From Oryzias latipes (Eukaryota; Chordata; Actinopteri; Beloniformes; Adrianichthyidae), in contig NC_019859.2 in NCBI RefSeq assembly GCF_002234675.1, forward strand, positions 28,949,973-29,013,972: DNA of 64,000 bases, in the 5' to 3' direction. A program made the position numbers and the translations under genes. This document shows positions 1 through 12,585 of this stretch, piece after piece. Each line of letters begins with the position of its first letter. Within the stretch, counting starts at the first letter, position 1. Under the pieces are notes generated by a model, which was given only the letters and a program-made list of their open reading frames with translations, was not told the DNA's origin and searched no databases.

Positions 1-479
1 CATTGTGTGTGGGGTCATGGGTCACATGTGTTACCGGGGGGAAATGGGAAGGGTGGGTTGGGTTTTTTTTATGGTAATTTTGGGTATTTATTTTGTTTTA
101 AATGTTAAAGCCCTTGGAGTTGTGCAAGGCATGAGAAGGTTTTTTTTTTTTATAAATAAAGTTTGCTTTGATTTGGGGGGGGGGGGGGGGGCAGGGTTTC
201 ATCTCTGCTTGGTGCCGATAGTTCTGTTGGCTTCATGGAACCAGGACCTTCAAATGGAAGGACAAATAAAGTCAGAGGCTCCTGTTTATAACCCGCTTTT
301 CCAAATGTGTCTCATTGTGACTTACATGTGTCTTCTTCAAAAGAATAAACACAACAGAAAATGACAAATGAAAGCATCAATAATTCAAGTCTCAACTGTT
401 CATATTCATCATTTTGCTGTCCCCTCATTACCTGCTCTGCCCACAGCAGACTTTTACTTGTTTGAAATTTGTACCATTA

Positions 480-815
480 GGCTCTGAAAAAGAGGCAGGA
501 GTCAGAGCTGGGGTGGCAGAGATGAGGATGTTGAGGTTCCTTTTGGGGGTGATGAGGATGGAAAGGATCAGGAATGAATCCGTCAGAGGAACAGATCATG
601 GTAGACGTTTTGGAGATAAATGCAGGGAAACAGATGGAGATGGATTGGACTTGTGAGGTTGGATGGAGCTACCAAGAAGAATCCTTGGAAGAAGACCAAA
701 GAGGACATTCATGGATGCGATGACATGACAGTGGTTGGTGTGAGGACGATGCAGAAGAAAGAGTTAGATGATTTTCCTGAAGGGAGCAGCTGACAGGAAA
801 GGTGGGCAGAGTTAA
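480..815 (+). mobile_element. RTE-type LINE remnant (3' end of ORF)
   Basis: The plus strand reads as a decayed 3' portion of an RTE-class non-LTR retrotransposon. It holds a phrase equivalent to 'MRMERIRNESVRGT' near 530-590, then a stretch near 660-745 matching the family's 'lpRR.lGRRpKRtFMDa' block, followed by 'tVVGVRTMQKKELDDF'. It ends near 'EGSS'. The frame is broken by stops and small indels. The assignment rests on my recollection of the RTE 3' consensus common in fish. It is not a host gene. Confidence 0.5.
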
Positions 816-1399
816 TTCGGGCCGCTGTGTTCCTCCCAGTTCAGGCTTTACTGTCAGATTCCTCTGGGTGACATCAGAGTTTGATCATCACTGTCGGTGG
901 TCTCTGTGATTTGCCTCCGGCTGCAGGATGGTCATCTGAGAAACAGATGGAAAACAGCAACAGGCTGTTGACTCTGACATGCCACCAAAACCGACACCGT
1001 CCATTTCCAGATCTGCTGAATGGGGAATGGAGAGATTCATCTTTACGTTGAAATGCTGCTAATGACCATCAGAACGATGTGAAAAATGTGTGGAATCTGT
1101 TTCACAGGAGCGCAGCAGCAACCAGATGTGCTGGTTCAATGTCCTGTGGTCTGTGTCGCCCCCTGCTGGGCTCCATCCCGATCCCGTGGCTTGAAGCCTG
1201 ACCCTGATGAAGTCATCAGGTAAGAAGCAGAGTCCCCCCCTCCAGGAGTCTGCCAGCTAAAGTCAGGCCAGTCTGGTGATTTGTTCAGATATTTTTTACT
1301 AAACGCTCAGCTTTTCCTCAATATAAATGAAATTCAGACAGATGAACCTCCGGTGATATTCTGATGCCTCCAGGACAACATTGGCCCCCGATCTCCCTT
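816..1399. other. Unassigned intergenic sequence
   Basis: I see no coding exon, RNA gene or recognisable repeat here. It lies downstream of the 3' end of ASPSCR1, between two retroelement remnants. Confidence 0.5.
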
Positions 1400-1650
1400 A
1401 CAGTTAATGTTTCATTCACTGTCACGGACATAGGTGTGTAAAATTTGTTCTTCGCATTTGACCCATCCCCTGGATGAGGGATGGGCTTGGGAACCATTTG
1501 GTGGTTTAACAACCCCCCCCCTCCCCTCAATGCTGAGTGTCAAGCAGGGATGCATTGGGTCCCATTTTTAGTCTTTGGTATGACTCAGCCGTGGATTTGA
1601 ACTCATGTCCTTCCAGTCTCAGGGCGGACTCTCTACCTCACCTACTGCAG
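1400..1650 (-). mobile_element. tRNA-derived SINE
   Basis: Read on the minus strand, the right end (1650 leftwards) holds a tRNA-like head with a 'gtagagagtccgccctgaga' stretch and a B-box-like 'gagttcaaatcc'. The SINE body continues ('accaaagactaaaaatggga', then a C/G-rich part and 'gatgggtcaaatgcgaagaa'). This layout is a common teleost tRNA-SINE. The head has mutated away from a functional tRNA, so no tRNA gene is called. Confidence 0.6.
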
Positions 1651-1864
1651 TTCTTCCTGATGACTGGTTTCAATCTTTGTCACATTCAGGCTGCGCTGCC
1701 CCCCAAAACTTCCTTCAGAAAATGTAAATCAGGACTGCCCAATGCGGGTCCTTGAGATCTACCACTCTGCCCGTTTCCCAGCTCAGTGCCCCTTTTGCTG
1801 CTGAATTACCCTGATCAGGTGTGTTCTGTCAATCAGAGTGAAGAGACACCCGAGTCAGCAGATC

Positions 1865-2335
1865 AACAGAAAGAACTGTAGTTTGCAGATGACACAGCTT
1901 TGGTTGGACGCATCAGCAACGACATAGAGTTCAACTCCGGGCAGGAGGTGGAACACTTGGGAGAGCTGGTGCAGAGACAAGAGCCTCTGCATCAATGTGA
2001 CGACCACTGAGACGATCGTGGACTTCAGAGGGGACAAACACCTCCCCCCTCCCCTGCACATCAGAGGAACGGCGGTGGAAGTGGTCATATGTTTCCGGTA
2101 TCTGGGTGTGCACATCTCCGACAACCTCACCTGGAGCACCACCAACGTCAGCCCCTTTACTTTCTGAGGAGGCTCAGGCGCGCTCCTCCTGCATCACCAT
2201 GTGGCACAGCAGAGGAGGCTGCTCTGTAGAGGGTGATTAGGACTGTGGGATGCAGCCTGCAGACCCCCACAGACATCTTTACCTCCATATGCAGGAAACC
2301 AGCCTCAGGAGTTCTGGAGCTGGAGGAGCTGACCC
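1865..2335 (+). mobile_element. Rex1/CR1-like LINE reverse transcriptase fragment
   Basis: A decayed reverse transcriptase reads on the plus strand across frameshifts. It shows 'ADDTALVGRISND' near 1887-1925, a 'TIVDFRGD'-type block near 2010-2035, 'YLGVHISDNLTWS' near 2099-2137 and 'RTVGCSLQTP' near 2238-2270. These are the catalytic A(D)DT box and downstream blocks of Rex1/CR1-group fish LINEs. Stops and deletions show it is dead. Confidence 0.6.
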
Positions 2336-2692
2336 CTCCCACCTTGTTTTCCTATGAGCAATATTCCATGGGAACTATTCTCTTCAGTAAAAACCAAGTT
2401 GGACTTTGGGAATGAATGCAGGAAGAACATCTAACGGTCACTTACAGAAGACAAATCTACCTGAAGGAGAAGGAAGCTGATCTCTGAACCTCCATGGAGA
2501 ACTGCAGCTCTTCTCCTCTTTCAGGCGAGTTTCCGTTCTGTTCAGATCAGAGACCAGCTCCCGGGTGCGTTTAAAGGTTCCTGGTTTGAATCCCGCAGGA
2601 GTTCATGTATGTGTTCGTGAGGCCCTCCTTTCTCCTACACACAAGCACGCCAGAGGCTGAACTGACAACAAACCCATTTTAAAACCAAAACC

Positions 2693-2698
2693 TTTATT
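2693..2698 (-). terminator. Polyadenylation signal, ASPSCR1
   Basis: AATAAA on the minus strand, about 150 bp beyond the ASPSCR1 stop codon at 2845-2847. A second A-rich hexamer-like site lies just beyond it. It is the first canonical signal downstream of the last coding exon. Confidence 0.55.
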
Positions 2699-2844
2699 GT
2701 ATTTTATTTTCTGAGCGTTCACAGCAGCCAGGAATCATTCATGAGGGGGGGGCGAGTGCTGTGAGGGGGGGGGGGGGGGGGGTCCACTGTGGTCACAAAG
2801 CCTTCAGACAAGGAGCAGCAAGTCTTCATCCTCACACGCAGTCT

Positions 2845-5800
2845 TCACTTCTTCCCTGCAGACAAAAACACTCATCTCCATCAACAGTTTTTATAGAAAA
2901 GAAAAACTTGTTTGGAGCAAAACAAATGGTAATTTTTGTAACTTCTGCTGTTTCCTGAATAGAAGGCCTAAAGCGAGGCGCTGACACGTCACGCTGCTCT
3001 CACAGCCGTGCATGCGCTCAGAAACAGACAGTAAAGGATGTTTGAATGTGTTTCCGTGACAACAACCGAGGTTTACTTGTTCAGTTGTGGCCTTTTCCTG
3101 ACCTGGAAGTTTGAGCCACTTGGGCACCTTTCCCGGGTCGGTTCTGGCAGGTTTATCAGCCTGGTTGTGTGAAGTCGGTTCTGGTTTCTGTGGAGACGTT
3201 GCAGGTTCTGGGGGTAGAACCGGCTCATCAGGTCCAGCCGAGGAGCTGCTGATGAAGCTGCAGGAAGAAGGCAGAGATGTGAATGTGGAGGAGTGGGTGT
3301 CGCTTTAACAAATATCACTTTATTTGTTAAGAGAAGCCAAAGTTAAACCAAGAAATTAGGAAAAAAAAATAGAAAAAAAATGCTTTGAGGGTTTTTTAAT
3401 TCAGAAGAGACAACAAATGGTGTCACACCTACACACGCACACTCACACACACGCACAGTGTGTTTCCAGTTCAGCATCTGGCCGTGCATGCTTTTGGACA
3501 TGTGAAGGAAGGTCTGACATGCACACACGCAGACATGCATGTGGGCCTTCATCTGTGCATACAGTAGTGCTTGTACCTGGTCAGGGTCTGGTCTGCCTGC
3601 AGGGCTAAAACAGACGTTTTCAGCAGCTCCCTCCGAATGTGAAAGTCTGCAGAGGAAAGAAAAAAAAAAAAGAAACATGTGTACAGTTGTGTCATTTTAC
3701 AAAACGTCCGAGCTCAGAGGCTGAAGGCTCTTTTGGTTTAAAGCAACCAAAAAGGAAGTAAAAAGGCAAAAACCTGTTTTGACGTCAGAGCCGAAGTACA
3801 GCAGCGCTCCAGGAAACAGACCAGCCTGCAGACGGGGAGGGGGGGGATAACCCTTATCAGTTTCTACTAAAAGAAACATCACCACAATGATGGAGACCAA
3901 AAGCCTTTAGGGAAACGGAGACCCTCAGCTTCAGAGAAATCTCCAAATTATACTTTCCAAACTTCATTTAGAAAATAGAGGAAGGAACAGATGTGTCTTT
4001 CTTCATCCAGATTTGTTCTTAGTCACACTTAGAAAATGAAATCTCACACAACATGAAAAAACAGTGGGTCATCTTCAGGGCAGGTGGGGGGGGGGGGGGG
4101 GGGGGGGTTCTCTTACTTATGCCAGGTTAAAAATGTTATATTTAAGGCCTTTTATTAAGAATTTCAATCACATTTGAGACTTGGCCTACAAAGAAATACC
4201 CCTTGGGTTCAGTTGGGCTAGTACACATTTATATAGAACATTTACAAAACTGTGAATATCAGTTGTCCTGGAAACTCATCTCAGCCCAATGTGTGTGCAT
4301 GAAGATCTTGCACATACCCCAAGTGAGGCCTGGGGTAACTACTGTACCCCAAAGTGAGAGGGGGTGGAGGTGCTGGGGGTAAAGTGAAGCAGCTCTGAAG
4401 AAATGAGAGGTCAGCCAACGCACTTGATGCAGCGCTTAGTGAAGAGAGAAATGTCACAAAATAAGGGAGAAGATCTGACCTGGAAGAGTGTGACTGACGG
4501 GTCGTCCAGAATCGTTTTTGGAGGAGCCACGACTAAAACAGAGAGGGGGAGCAGGAGTTAGAAGCAGGGAAGCAGTCATCCATGAACTCACCTGTTTCCA
4601 CTCTGGACAGGTGAGAACAGCTGACAGGTTTCTGTTTGTCCAAACTGTGATTCCTGTGAGTTTGAATGGATTCAGAAAGTGCAGCTTCAAAAGCCTAGCA
4701 GACTTGTTTCAGGGTGAATGGCATCTCTTTCACCCTCGCCCGCCACTGTATGTACTGGATTTTTTCAGAGGCCTCATTGCACAGCCTGCACAATATATTG
4801 TAAATTTATTGTTATCGCAATATCAAGCTGTGCAATATGCATATTGCAAAAGACGGCAAAAATCGCAATAAATGGTTACCTTAAATATGCTAAAACAATC
4901 TTATGGATGCTTGAAGTATTTCACGAAACAAACAAATCCCTTTTTGTATTTGACCAATCGAATGGACTCCTCGACATCATCGACCAATCGGATGGAGTTC
5001 TATCATGTTAGATGTTCGACTCCTATGTAGATGTGGGTCATTTGGAATGCAATTTTTAAACTGTTGCAGTGAAATGGAAATTATGTTTTTGGTTGTTTTG
5101 CTATATGTTCATATACCGCAAGTTACATCGTCATCGCAATATTAATCACTAATATCGCAAGTTTTTCTCATATCGTGCTGCCCTAATCTGAGCCTCTATC
5201 TCTTCAGTGCTCAGGGTTTGGTCCTGTGTTGCCAGGATGAGTGCTTCTGAGTTGTCCTGTGGGGCAGCCCATTCTAGTCATTGTTGGGACTCAGTTATGG
5301 TCTGGCGGTCCTTCCCATGCAGAGGCTTATCCTTCAATGATGATCTGTCCTTTAGCAGTTATGTACACTGTCCAAACTGTAAATCTTTCAGGTATGGTTT
5401 GCTTTCACTCACGGCGCTCTCAGAAATAAAGCTTGAAGTGGATCAAACCACTTTAAAAAATACTGCTGTTCCAACAGCTGCTCATTTGGGGGCGCTATTG
5501 TCCAAAATGAGTGCAGAAAAAAAGAAAGCCTCTGATTCTCATGTGTGAAGAAACTCCTGCAGCTTCTCACTACACCACCAGACCTGGACCAGAACCAAAT
5601 CTGGATCGGACCTTCCATAAATGATGCATGTAGATAACTGTACCATCAGTCAGCACTCTAAGTGTTCAGTCTCTGGAGCAGAGCAGGTCTGGTTCCTGGA
5701 TCTTTAAATCTAACATGTAACTTCCATCTTTCATTGGTCTATCATAAAGAAAGGTTTTCTATTCAGTTGAACACAGGAGGAGCTGAGGAGGAATTCTTTG

Positions 5801-8800
5801 ATATTTTGGTCTTTGCTTAGTTTCAGCGTTTGTCCCTCCATGAAACAGGCCTTATGCAGATGATCCGATGCTCCATTATTACCAGTTTAATTTACTGTTT
5901 GTTGAGTTCAGTCAATATTACACTCAATAAGAATGTAAAAGATCCTGGTTCCATCCAAAAAGCAGATGTTTAAGCTCAAACGGTTCTTTGGAAAAGCAGA
6001 TGTTGTGGATACTCAGACAAACTTACACAGGTAAAAACTGAGCTGAGCGTCATCCAGGTGAGTCCTGACAAAATGTCTGACAGCACCAACTGCACAAAGG
6101 ACACAAAAAAAAAACAAAGTTTATGCTTGAACAAAGTTCATTCACGTATGTGAGGGGTTTTCCTCCAGGTTGTCGGAGGGCTGCATCTAATTCCTGGTAC
6201 GACAGAACTCAAACCTGTCTCCAGAGGCCTGAAGAGGCCCTGTAGGACATGTCTGTCTGGAAACTGGACCCTCAGGACCACCTGGAGAAGCGGAAGCAGA
6301 GGTTTTAAAAGAGGGTTGAGGCTTTAGATGGCAGGATGTGGCAGAACTTTGCTCACTTTGGGATATCGTTCCATCTTTTCCTTCATCTGTGCTTCTCTCA
6401 GAGATTTAGTCATGAGTGGAGCTTCTTCCATCAGTTTCCTGCAGGAGTGAGATGCATACAAACAAAAGTTGTTACAAACCCATCCAACATTAACGCACTT
6501 CATCCAGTGAGTGCCCCAACGCCCCTGTGGCAAAGAGGCGGGGCTAAGTGAACACTGATGCAGACTGAGGGGTGTGTGGTGGTCTTCACTCTTGCTCTCT
6601 TGTGCTGATGGAAGACGACGACCAAGCAGTGACCCTGTTAGGCTGTGGTTTGTGCCGTTTGACAACCAGCAGACCTGCAGTCACAGAAGACGCAGCTGGT
6701 CCAAAGCAGAGCTCCAGAAAACCTGATGGAGCGCATGGCTGAGCAGCTCCTCTGGCTCCAGCAGAACCTCCACCCTTTCATTTGACCCCACCCACCCAAC
6801 ACACCCACCTCTCACTTTTCAGCTGGGCGAAGCGTTTCCGCACGTCGTCCACCGTCACCTCGAAGAACTCATCAGGCAGATCTCCCAGGTCCTGAGCCTG
6901 ATGGGGTCTGGAGTCCAGGTGGTAGATGAGAGGCTCCCTATCCACCGGCTGCAGACGAGAAGAAGAGAAACCTGAAGAATGCTTGTTTCTATCAGCTGAG
7001 GAACCTCACACCGCACTGGGGACAAACGAGCAGATCTGCAAATGAATGAGTCCAAACCTGAGGATGAGTGAAAAGCTGGCACTGACCTCCAAAAACTCCG
7101 GATTCTCCTCCTGGTCCTTAAGGTGAGCAGCGCGTTTACCCTGCCAGAGAAGATTCATGTTTGAGCTTTTAAGATTCAAATGAGGGACGAGAAAAGTTAT
7201 ATAATCCCAGCAAAGAACTACAGATGAAGAAGAGTGAGCTTCATCAGCTGCAGGGAAACTAAAATGAGGATCTATGCTCTTCTGCAAAGCTCATCTTCTC
7301 CATCAGTCTGAGATCTTCACTGATCTTGATGAAGAGGACAGAGCTACTCTTCATCAGAAGATCAAAGCCAACCATTCCACTATCTTTCAAACTCCCCGTG
7401 ACTCTGCAATTATCTTCTGAGATGACTGTTATCAGTAGGATCTGCAGATGTGATGTTCTGCTGCATGTTCACCTACACATGATCTCCTAAACCCATCGGG
7501 TTCTAAAGAACACACGAAAGTTTAACAAGTCAGGCTACCAAGGAGTCGCAGCTTCTGCCAGCAGAACCCTGAAGCATCTGAGTGCAGAGATCTTTAAACT
7601 TTGGAAAACTCAGAATTAATTAACTTCATGAACTTTGTTCGGAGCATAAGGCTAGAACGGGTTTTTAGCGGGATGGCAGCTTAACATCAGAACTTCTATG
7701 AGAGCAGATAGTTTGGTTCCGTTAATAAGCATCTTCCTCTGAAGCAGGCCGTGCAAAAGGAGGGTGGGCGGGGCTTGACAGTCATCATTTGGCGCTGCGT
7801 GCGCAGCGCCAAATGATGACTGTCAAGCCCCGCCCACCCTCCTTTTTGTTCTGGTCAAACCTTCACACACACTATAAAAACTCAAAATCCCATCCAGAAC
7901 GATCTAGAACCTTTGTCATCTGTCCACAAACTCAACGAGACTTCCTTTAGAAAACACATCTTTCAAATGGAAAAACACTTTTTCCTTAAACAAGTAAAGG
8001 GTTCACATGTTTACAAAGCTCTTGCTAAAAATGAGTCACTAACTATTTGTTTTCATTCCATGGTAAAACTTTATTTTCGCACCTTAAGAACTGGATTTAA
8101 TTTCCGACCCAACAGAACCAGTGTCCCGGTTCCTGCTGCCCCCCCTTTTTCCCAGACCCCCCCCCACCCCCTGGTTCAGGATGCCTCTCACAGTTCGGCT
8201 CACCTTGGTGCTTGGACCGTCGCTGCCTTTTGCCTTCTTGGCTTTGGGGGATTCCACCACAGCAGGGAAACCTGTCCCCCCACCTGGACCCCCAAGGCGC
8301 TGACCCCCCCCAGAAAAAGGAACAAAGGGAGCCACGGGAGCTACAGAAGAGGAGGGCTGAGAGCTCGCCTGCGATGGTCCTGCTTGCTCCTCCTCCTCCT
8401 GAGCAGGTGGGGGAGTTTCTGTGGGGGGGGGTTCGGGCTGAGCGTCCCTGTGCTGAACAGAAGTGCTGCTCATCAGCGTGGCAGGAGGTTCTGATGGGTC
8501 AACGGGGATGGAGCTTTCAGGCGGGGCAGATGTGGAACCTTCCGCGGATGACGGAGTGGGATCAGACAGAGAAGGTTGGCTCTGCCTGGTTACCATGGCA
8601 ACAGGTGTGACTGGCACAGCAGCATCTTCATCTTTATCCTTCCTTAGCAAAAACCTGGAAGAGGCCTCACATCTCATGATCTGCAGGTTTTTACACTCAG
8701 CAAAGCATACAGACAATTTATATGAAATGAATGAAAGGTTTTAAATGAAAACAAAAAAATGAACAGAATGCATAAACGCCTTCAACTGATAATGAAGTGA

Positions 8801-9396
8801 ATAAAAAAACCACCACAAGATCCACAAACCAACTCTGAAGAAGTTCAAACTGTTTTTTAAAAACATTGTCTTCAGTCAGAGCAGCCTTCCTCTTTCAGCA
8901 GGTGGGAACGCTCACCTGAGCTCCGCTCCTCTTCCCACACCTAATGTGACCCCCCCAACCAAGCGTCCAGAAATGAACTGGCCCGTTGTTTGTTTGGGGC
9001 CTACCTGATGATGGCACTTCCTCCGGTCAGACCCAGAGATTTCAGGCTGGTCTTCTTCAGCGCCTCCTCGCCGCTCACCTGCCACACAAACAGCTGCGCT
9101 GTAATCCCAACGGCTCTGGGGGTGAGTCTGGGCTGAAGGAGAGCCTCGTACCTCGTCCCGCATGTAAACACAAACTGGGGTGGATCCTGATCCGGACAGG
9201 TCGGCCTCCCTGAACACATCCAGGGACAAAACAGGATAAAATGATGAAGACTCGAGGCCGGACCCCTCCCAGCATTCTGAGGTTTTGTTCTGACCCCATA
9301 AGACCGTATATGTGGGCATTTTGGTGGGAGATGAAGTGCAGAAATGATTTTAAAGATTTCTATGAAATGTTTTGTTAAAGCTAAAATTTGTGCATT

Positions 9397-9435
<39 letters not shown>

Positions 9436-11019
9436 AGGTAGGCGGGGCCAACAGGGCTTTGAAGTTTACTTTTTGCCACCTACTTTGTGAAGGGAAGCAG
9501 AGAAAACCTCAAAATTGTGCCTGTCCTACCATCCTCATGAGAGATTCTGATCATTAAACTGTCAGATAACAGTGAGCAGAGTTGGAATTATGAATTGCAA
9601 ATGTCAAAATTCACTTTATAAGAAGTTCACCAACTTACTTGACTCCACATTTGGTTGATGAGCAGAAGACACAAAACATGACTAAGCTAGAGGATTTCAA
9701 TTTTCTGTCCTGTGTAAACCTGCTGGTCTGCAGCAACACTGGAACCATGAAACCAACACCGCCTGTGAAAGTCTGGACTCTGACAAACATCTAAATCTTT
9801 CCAGAAAAACAGGATAAGCTTACATTTCCACGGATGCTTCTGAGACACATCCATACCATGTCACTGATAACACAATTGGATTCAGTAAAACCCTTTCACA
9901 CACCTGATGGGGGAGAAGTGGGTGATGAGCTCCCACAGACTCCGCCCACAGCCGAAGGAGTCCTGCAGCCGAGAACCGTCCTCCATCTGGAGCGCGACCC
10001 GGACCTGTGGAGAACGCAAGAACATGAGAACGCAACACAAACACACATCTGTCAGCAAAAGCCTTTTTGGTTGTTGGTGAAGACTAGAAGCAGGTCTGAC
10101 TGCTTTTTGTGGAACAACGTTCAGTTTTTAGAACATAAATCTGCAACCAAATGAATCCATTCCTACTTCCTTTAGCTCATCCCCTCCCGTTGTCTCCTTA
10201 TGCGTTACCACGCTTCTGTCTGAGCTCACCTGACTTTCAGCTGCTGCTTGTTTCCTGGAACTCGTCACCATTTCCAGTTTTGCGTTGTTGGGAAGGTTGG
10301 CAAACCTCCACGGCCGTGTCAGGTCCAACACTGTCCTCTGAAACCTGCAGGTGCAGAAGAGTTTCACAACAATGAAGCTCCAAACATTATTCTCAACAGT
10401 TGGGCTTTAAAAAAGACTTAAATCCTCTTTTTAGAAGTTAAACTGTTGATTCCAAAGAATTACGGCTTTGTGTTTCTTTTGTCTTTTATTGTGTTTTTGA
10501 AGTCAGGTCAAAGACTGTAAAGCTGAAGATCTGCTCCTGCTGCAGGACCCAAAAAAAGATATATCCAAAACATTTTCCATTCCATTTTTCTGTTTTCAAA
10601 TCATTTGTCAAATAAAGACTTTAATTGAACAAAGACAAAACTTGCAGTAATAAAACAGGAATTTCTGCTTGAACTAAAAAATGTACAACAAATTCCTTTG
10701 AAGGAAAACTGATTTGATGAAACGTTTAATTTGATCTTTGATTAAGTGAGGAGTTTCAGGAGACCGTGGTGTTCTGCCGGCCCAGTTACATCAGTGGGTC
10801 GGGGCTCACAGTGAACAGGCCTCTAATCTCACTCCTCCAGGTTTACTCCATAGGCTTCACTTTAGAAAAAAATATGTTCTGTTTACATTCAAACAGAGTG
10901 ACAAGACAAAAATGTTCCAGAAGAAAAGAAAAATCAATTCAAGAAACTTAATTCAAAAAACCTTTTCAGAAGTGATGAAGTGAAGAAGTCAGCTCTTCCT
11001 TCTGCCGCCATTAACCCTC

Positions 11020-11050
<31 letters not shown>

Positions 11051-12573
11051 ATCGTTGATGGTCTTCCTCACCATGAGGGAGAGAAAGATTTCAAAGTTGT
11101 CCTACCTTTTGTACAGAGTTTGAACAGGCTGATTGAACATTTAAACATTAAATAGGTTTAGGACAACATCAGGTCAGAAACAGGCTTCAGATTGAAAGAT
11201 GATGTGGATTCAAGGGCAGAAGCTTCACTTTGACCGTAATCCTCCATGTTTACAAGATTCTGGGGAAGCTGGCCCACTTCTGGATTAAATCCAGTCTTAA
11301 AAGAAAACATTTCAGGAAAACAAACTCACTTCAAGCCATATTCATCAGGGTTGAAACCATTCTTGCCACAGACCTCCTCCAGGACCTGCAGACCACACGG
11401 AGAACAGGTGAGAACGAGCGGATCTTTCATTAGAACAGACTTAAGACTGAAAGTTTACATCTGGCATCAAAGCAATAAACCAAAATAAAACAAATCAACT
11501 TTTAACTTACCACACAGATGACTCAATTAATAAAAGACATCTGAGAAGGTATTCAAGAGAACAAAACTAATTTAGGAGTTTCGGGTTTTTAGTTGAGAAA
11601 AAAAAACTCTCTTGGGCTCTGATTTCAGACAAAAACTCTCTTTTAAGGATGTTCTTACTTTAAATCCCAAAACGTCCTTTATTTTTAAGGTTAAAGCTTC
11701 ATGGTCACAAACAGGACATGACATCCATCCAACCATTTCCTAACCCACTTTATCATTGTGTCACAGGGTTGCTGGAGCCTATCCCACCTACCGCTGGGCA
11801 AAGGTGGGATTTAACAAGGACCAGTCACCAATCTGTTGCAGGACCACAGAGTGACGCATTCACACTCGCATGATGTATAAGGTACTTTAGAGTCACCAAC
11901 GACCCTAGGAGGCATCTTTTTGGACTGTGGGGGGAAACTGTAGAAAACTCCCATATTAAACTGCAACCTCCACACAGATAGAACGCAGGAGGGATTTGAA
12001 CCAGGACCTTCTCACTGAGAGTGCTGACCACTACACAAACGTGGTCGTGGTTTTCCAACACACCAAGTGAGTGAAAGCAGGCCAAAAAACGGATACATCT
12101 TTTGGTAAAATTTGTAACGTTTCAGTTTTTTGCTTCATTTGGTGGTTGTCCAGATATCAATCTGGGCAGGAAACGTTTCACACTTTTAATAAAAGGTTAC
12201 GTTTCAGGCATTAAACTGCTGCAAGTTTGTCCTACATTTACATGAGATCATTTATTCTTTTTTATTTTTTTTTCAGTATTATTTATTATCAGTCTAAGGC
12301 CTGCTGTCATGAGCAGGTTGGCTCTGAACAGGTGAGTCTGACTCCACTACAGAAAATGTTTGGTCACCGGCTACCTCCTGTGTTAGCCGCAGATGCTAAC
12401 TCACAGGAGAACTGCGCGCTCGTGAGCCTCTGACGGGGAAAAGGAGCCAAAGACAGAGCACGCGCTCCTCACACGGGCCTCACCTGAAGCAAGGGAGAGT
12501 TTGGCGTCACTTTGACGGCTTGTCTTCTCCCGTTTGGAGTCAGAACCGTTACAGTTGAACCACTGGCTGCCAT
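2845..12573 (-). CDS. aspscr1: ASPSCR1 / TUG, UBX-domain tether protein for GLUT4 (17 coding exons)
   Basis: TUG is a p97/VCP cofactor that retains GLUT4 storage vesicles until insulin triggers its cleavage. Exons, in transcript order: 12573-12484, 11385-11330, 10344-10230, 10004-9904, 9209-9152, 9078-9005, 8654-8204, 7140-7087, 6948-6809, 6438-6357, 6281-6215, 6089-6027, 4532-4480, 3825-3774, 3646-3577, 3257-3103, 2855-2845. All junctions are GT-AG and phases agree, giving 563 aa (human 553, from memory). Visible blocks: N-terminal ubiquitin-like 'VTVLTPNGRRQAVKVTPNS', 'RFANLPNNAKLEMV', 'STPVCVYMRDE', 'LKSLGLTGGSAIIR', the linker 'APFVPFSGGGQRLGGPGG', 'LPDEFFEVTVDDVRKRFAQL', 'REAQMKEKMERYPK', the UBX domain including 'PPKTILDDPSVTLFQ', and the C-terminal 'KVPKWLKLPGKK'. 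The terminal coding exon is only 11 nt and is inferred from its strong acceptor and frame. Confidence 0.93.
4086..4107. repeat. 22-base G homopolymer
   Basis: An uninterrupted run of 22 G on the plus strand in an ASPSCR1 intron. It is one of at least eight G or C runs of 14 bases or more in the window. Confidence 0.9.
4782..5185. mobile_element. Non-autonomous hAT-like element
   Basis: An AT-rich insert in the ASPSCR1 intron with imperfect inverted ends: left 'cagcctgcacaatatattg', right ending 'atatcgtgctgcccta'. It repeats 'atcgcaatat' motifs near both ends. This is the layout of fish 'CAGGGCTGCACGATA' hAT MITEs. It has no coding capacity, and I did not find a clear 8-bp target duplication. 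Confidence 0.55.
5190..5345 (-). mobile_element. Non-LTR retrotransposon fragment
   Basis: The minus strand translates to a decayed 'KPLHGKDRQT' block followed by 'NSEALILATQDQTLSTEEIEA', with an internal stop. I recognise this as the conserved C-terminal block of a widespread fish non-LTR element ('TEALIMAAQEQALSTRSIEA' type). It lies in an ASPSCR1 intron and is a short dead fragment. Confidence 0.45.
7755..7846. repeat. 92-bp perfect palindrome (45-bp arms, 2-nt spacer)
   Basis: The left arm 7755-7799 is the exact reverse complement of the right arm 7802-7846, separated only by TG at 7800-7801. The arms contain a GC-box-like 'gggcggggc' and the centre is GC-rich ('ggcgctgcg'). It sits in ASPSCR1 intron 7. 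There is no ORF and no obvious target duplication. It could be a fold-back MITE, a recent snap-back duplication, or a transcribed hairpin. Confidence 0.92.
9399..9427. repeat. 29-base G homopolymer
   Basis: An uninterrupted run of 29 G between ASPSCR1 exons 4 and 5. It is likely to form G-quadruplex structures, and its length is likely to be uncertain in any assembly. Confidence 0.9.
11024..11050. repeat. (GT)n microsatellite
   Basis: About 13 uninterrupted GT dinucleotides in an ASPSCR1 intron. Confidence 0.9.
11700..12050 (-). mobile_element. tRNA-derived SINE, long-tailed teleost type
   Basis: Read on the minus strand, a tRNA-like head starts near 12045 with 'gtgtagtggtcagcac' (A-box region) and 'ggttcaaatccc' (B box). 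The body follows, with the typical 'agtccaaaaagatgcc' block and ends in 'tggataggatgtcatg'-like sequence with CCATC repeats. Relatives occur at 37690, 58915 and 59405. It sits in ASPSCR1 intron 1. Confidence 0.7.
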
Positions 12574-12585
12574 TGTTGTTGTCTG

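Noticed and set aside
2891..3127. ASPSCR1 reading through exon 16 to a 70-residue C-terminal extension
   Set aside because: The tail has no similarity to TUG proteins. A splice to an 11-nt exon restores the expected short basic end with correct phase.
8121..8610. Plus-strand open frames opposite ASPSCR1 exon 7
   Set aside because: They are antisense shadows of a long, proline-rich, low-stop exon on the minus strand.
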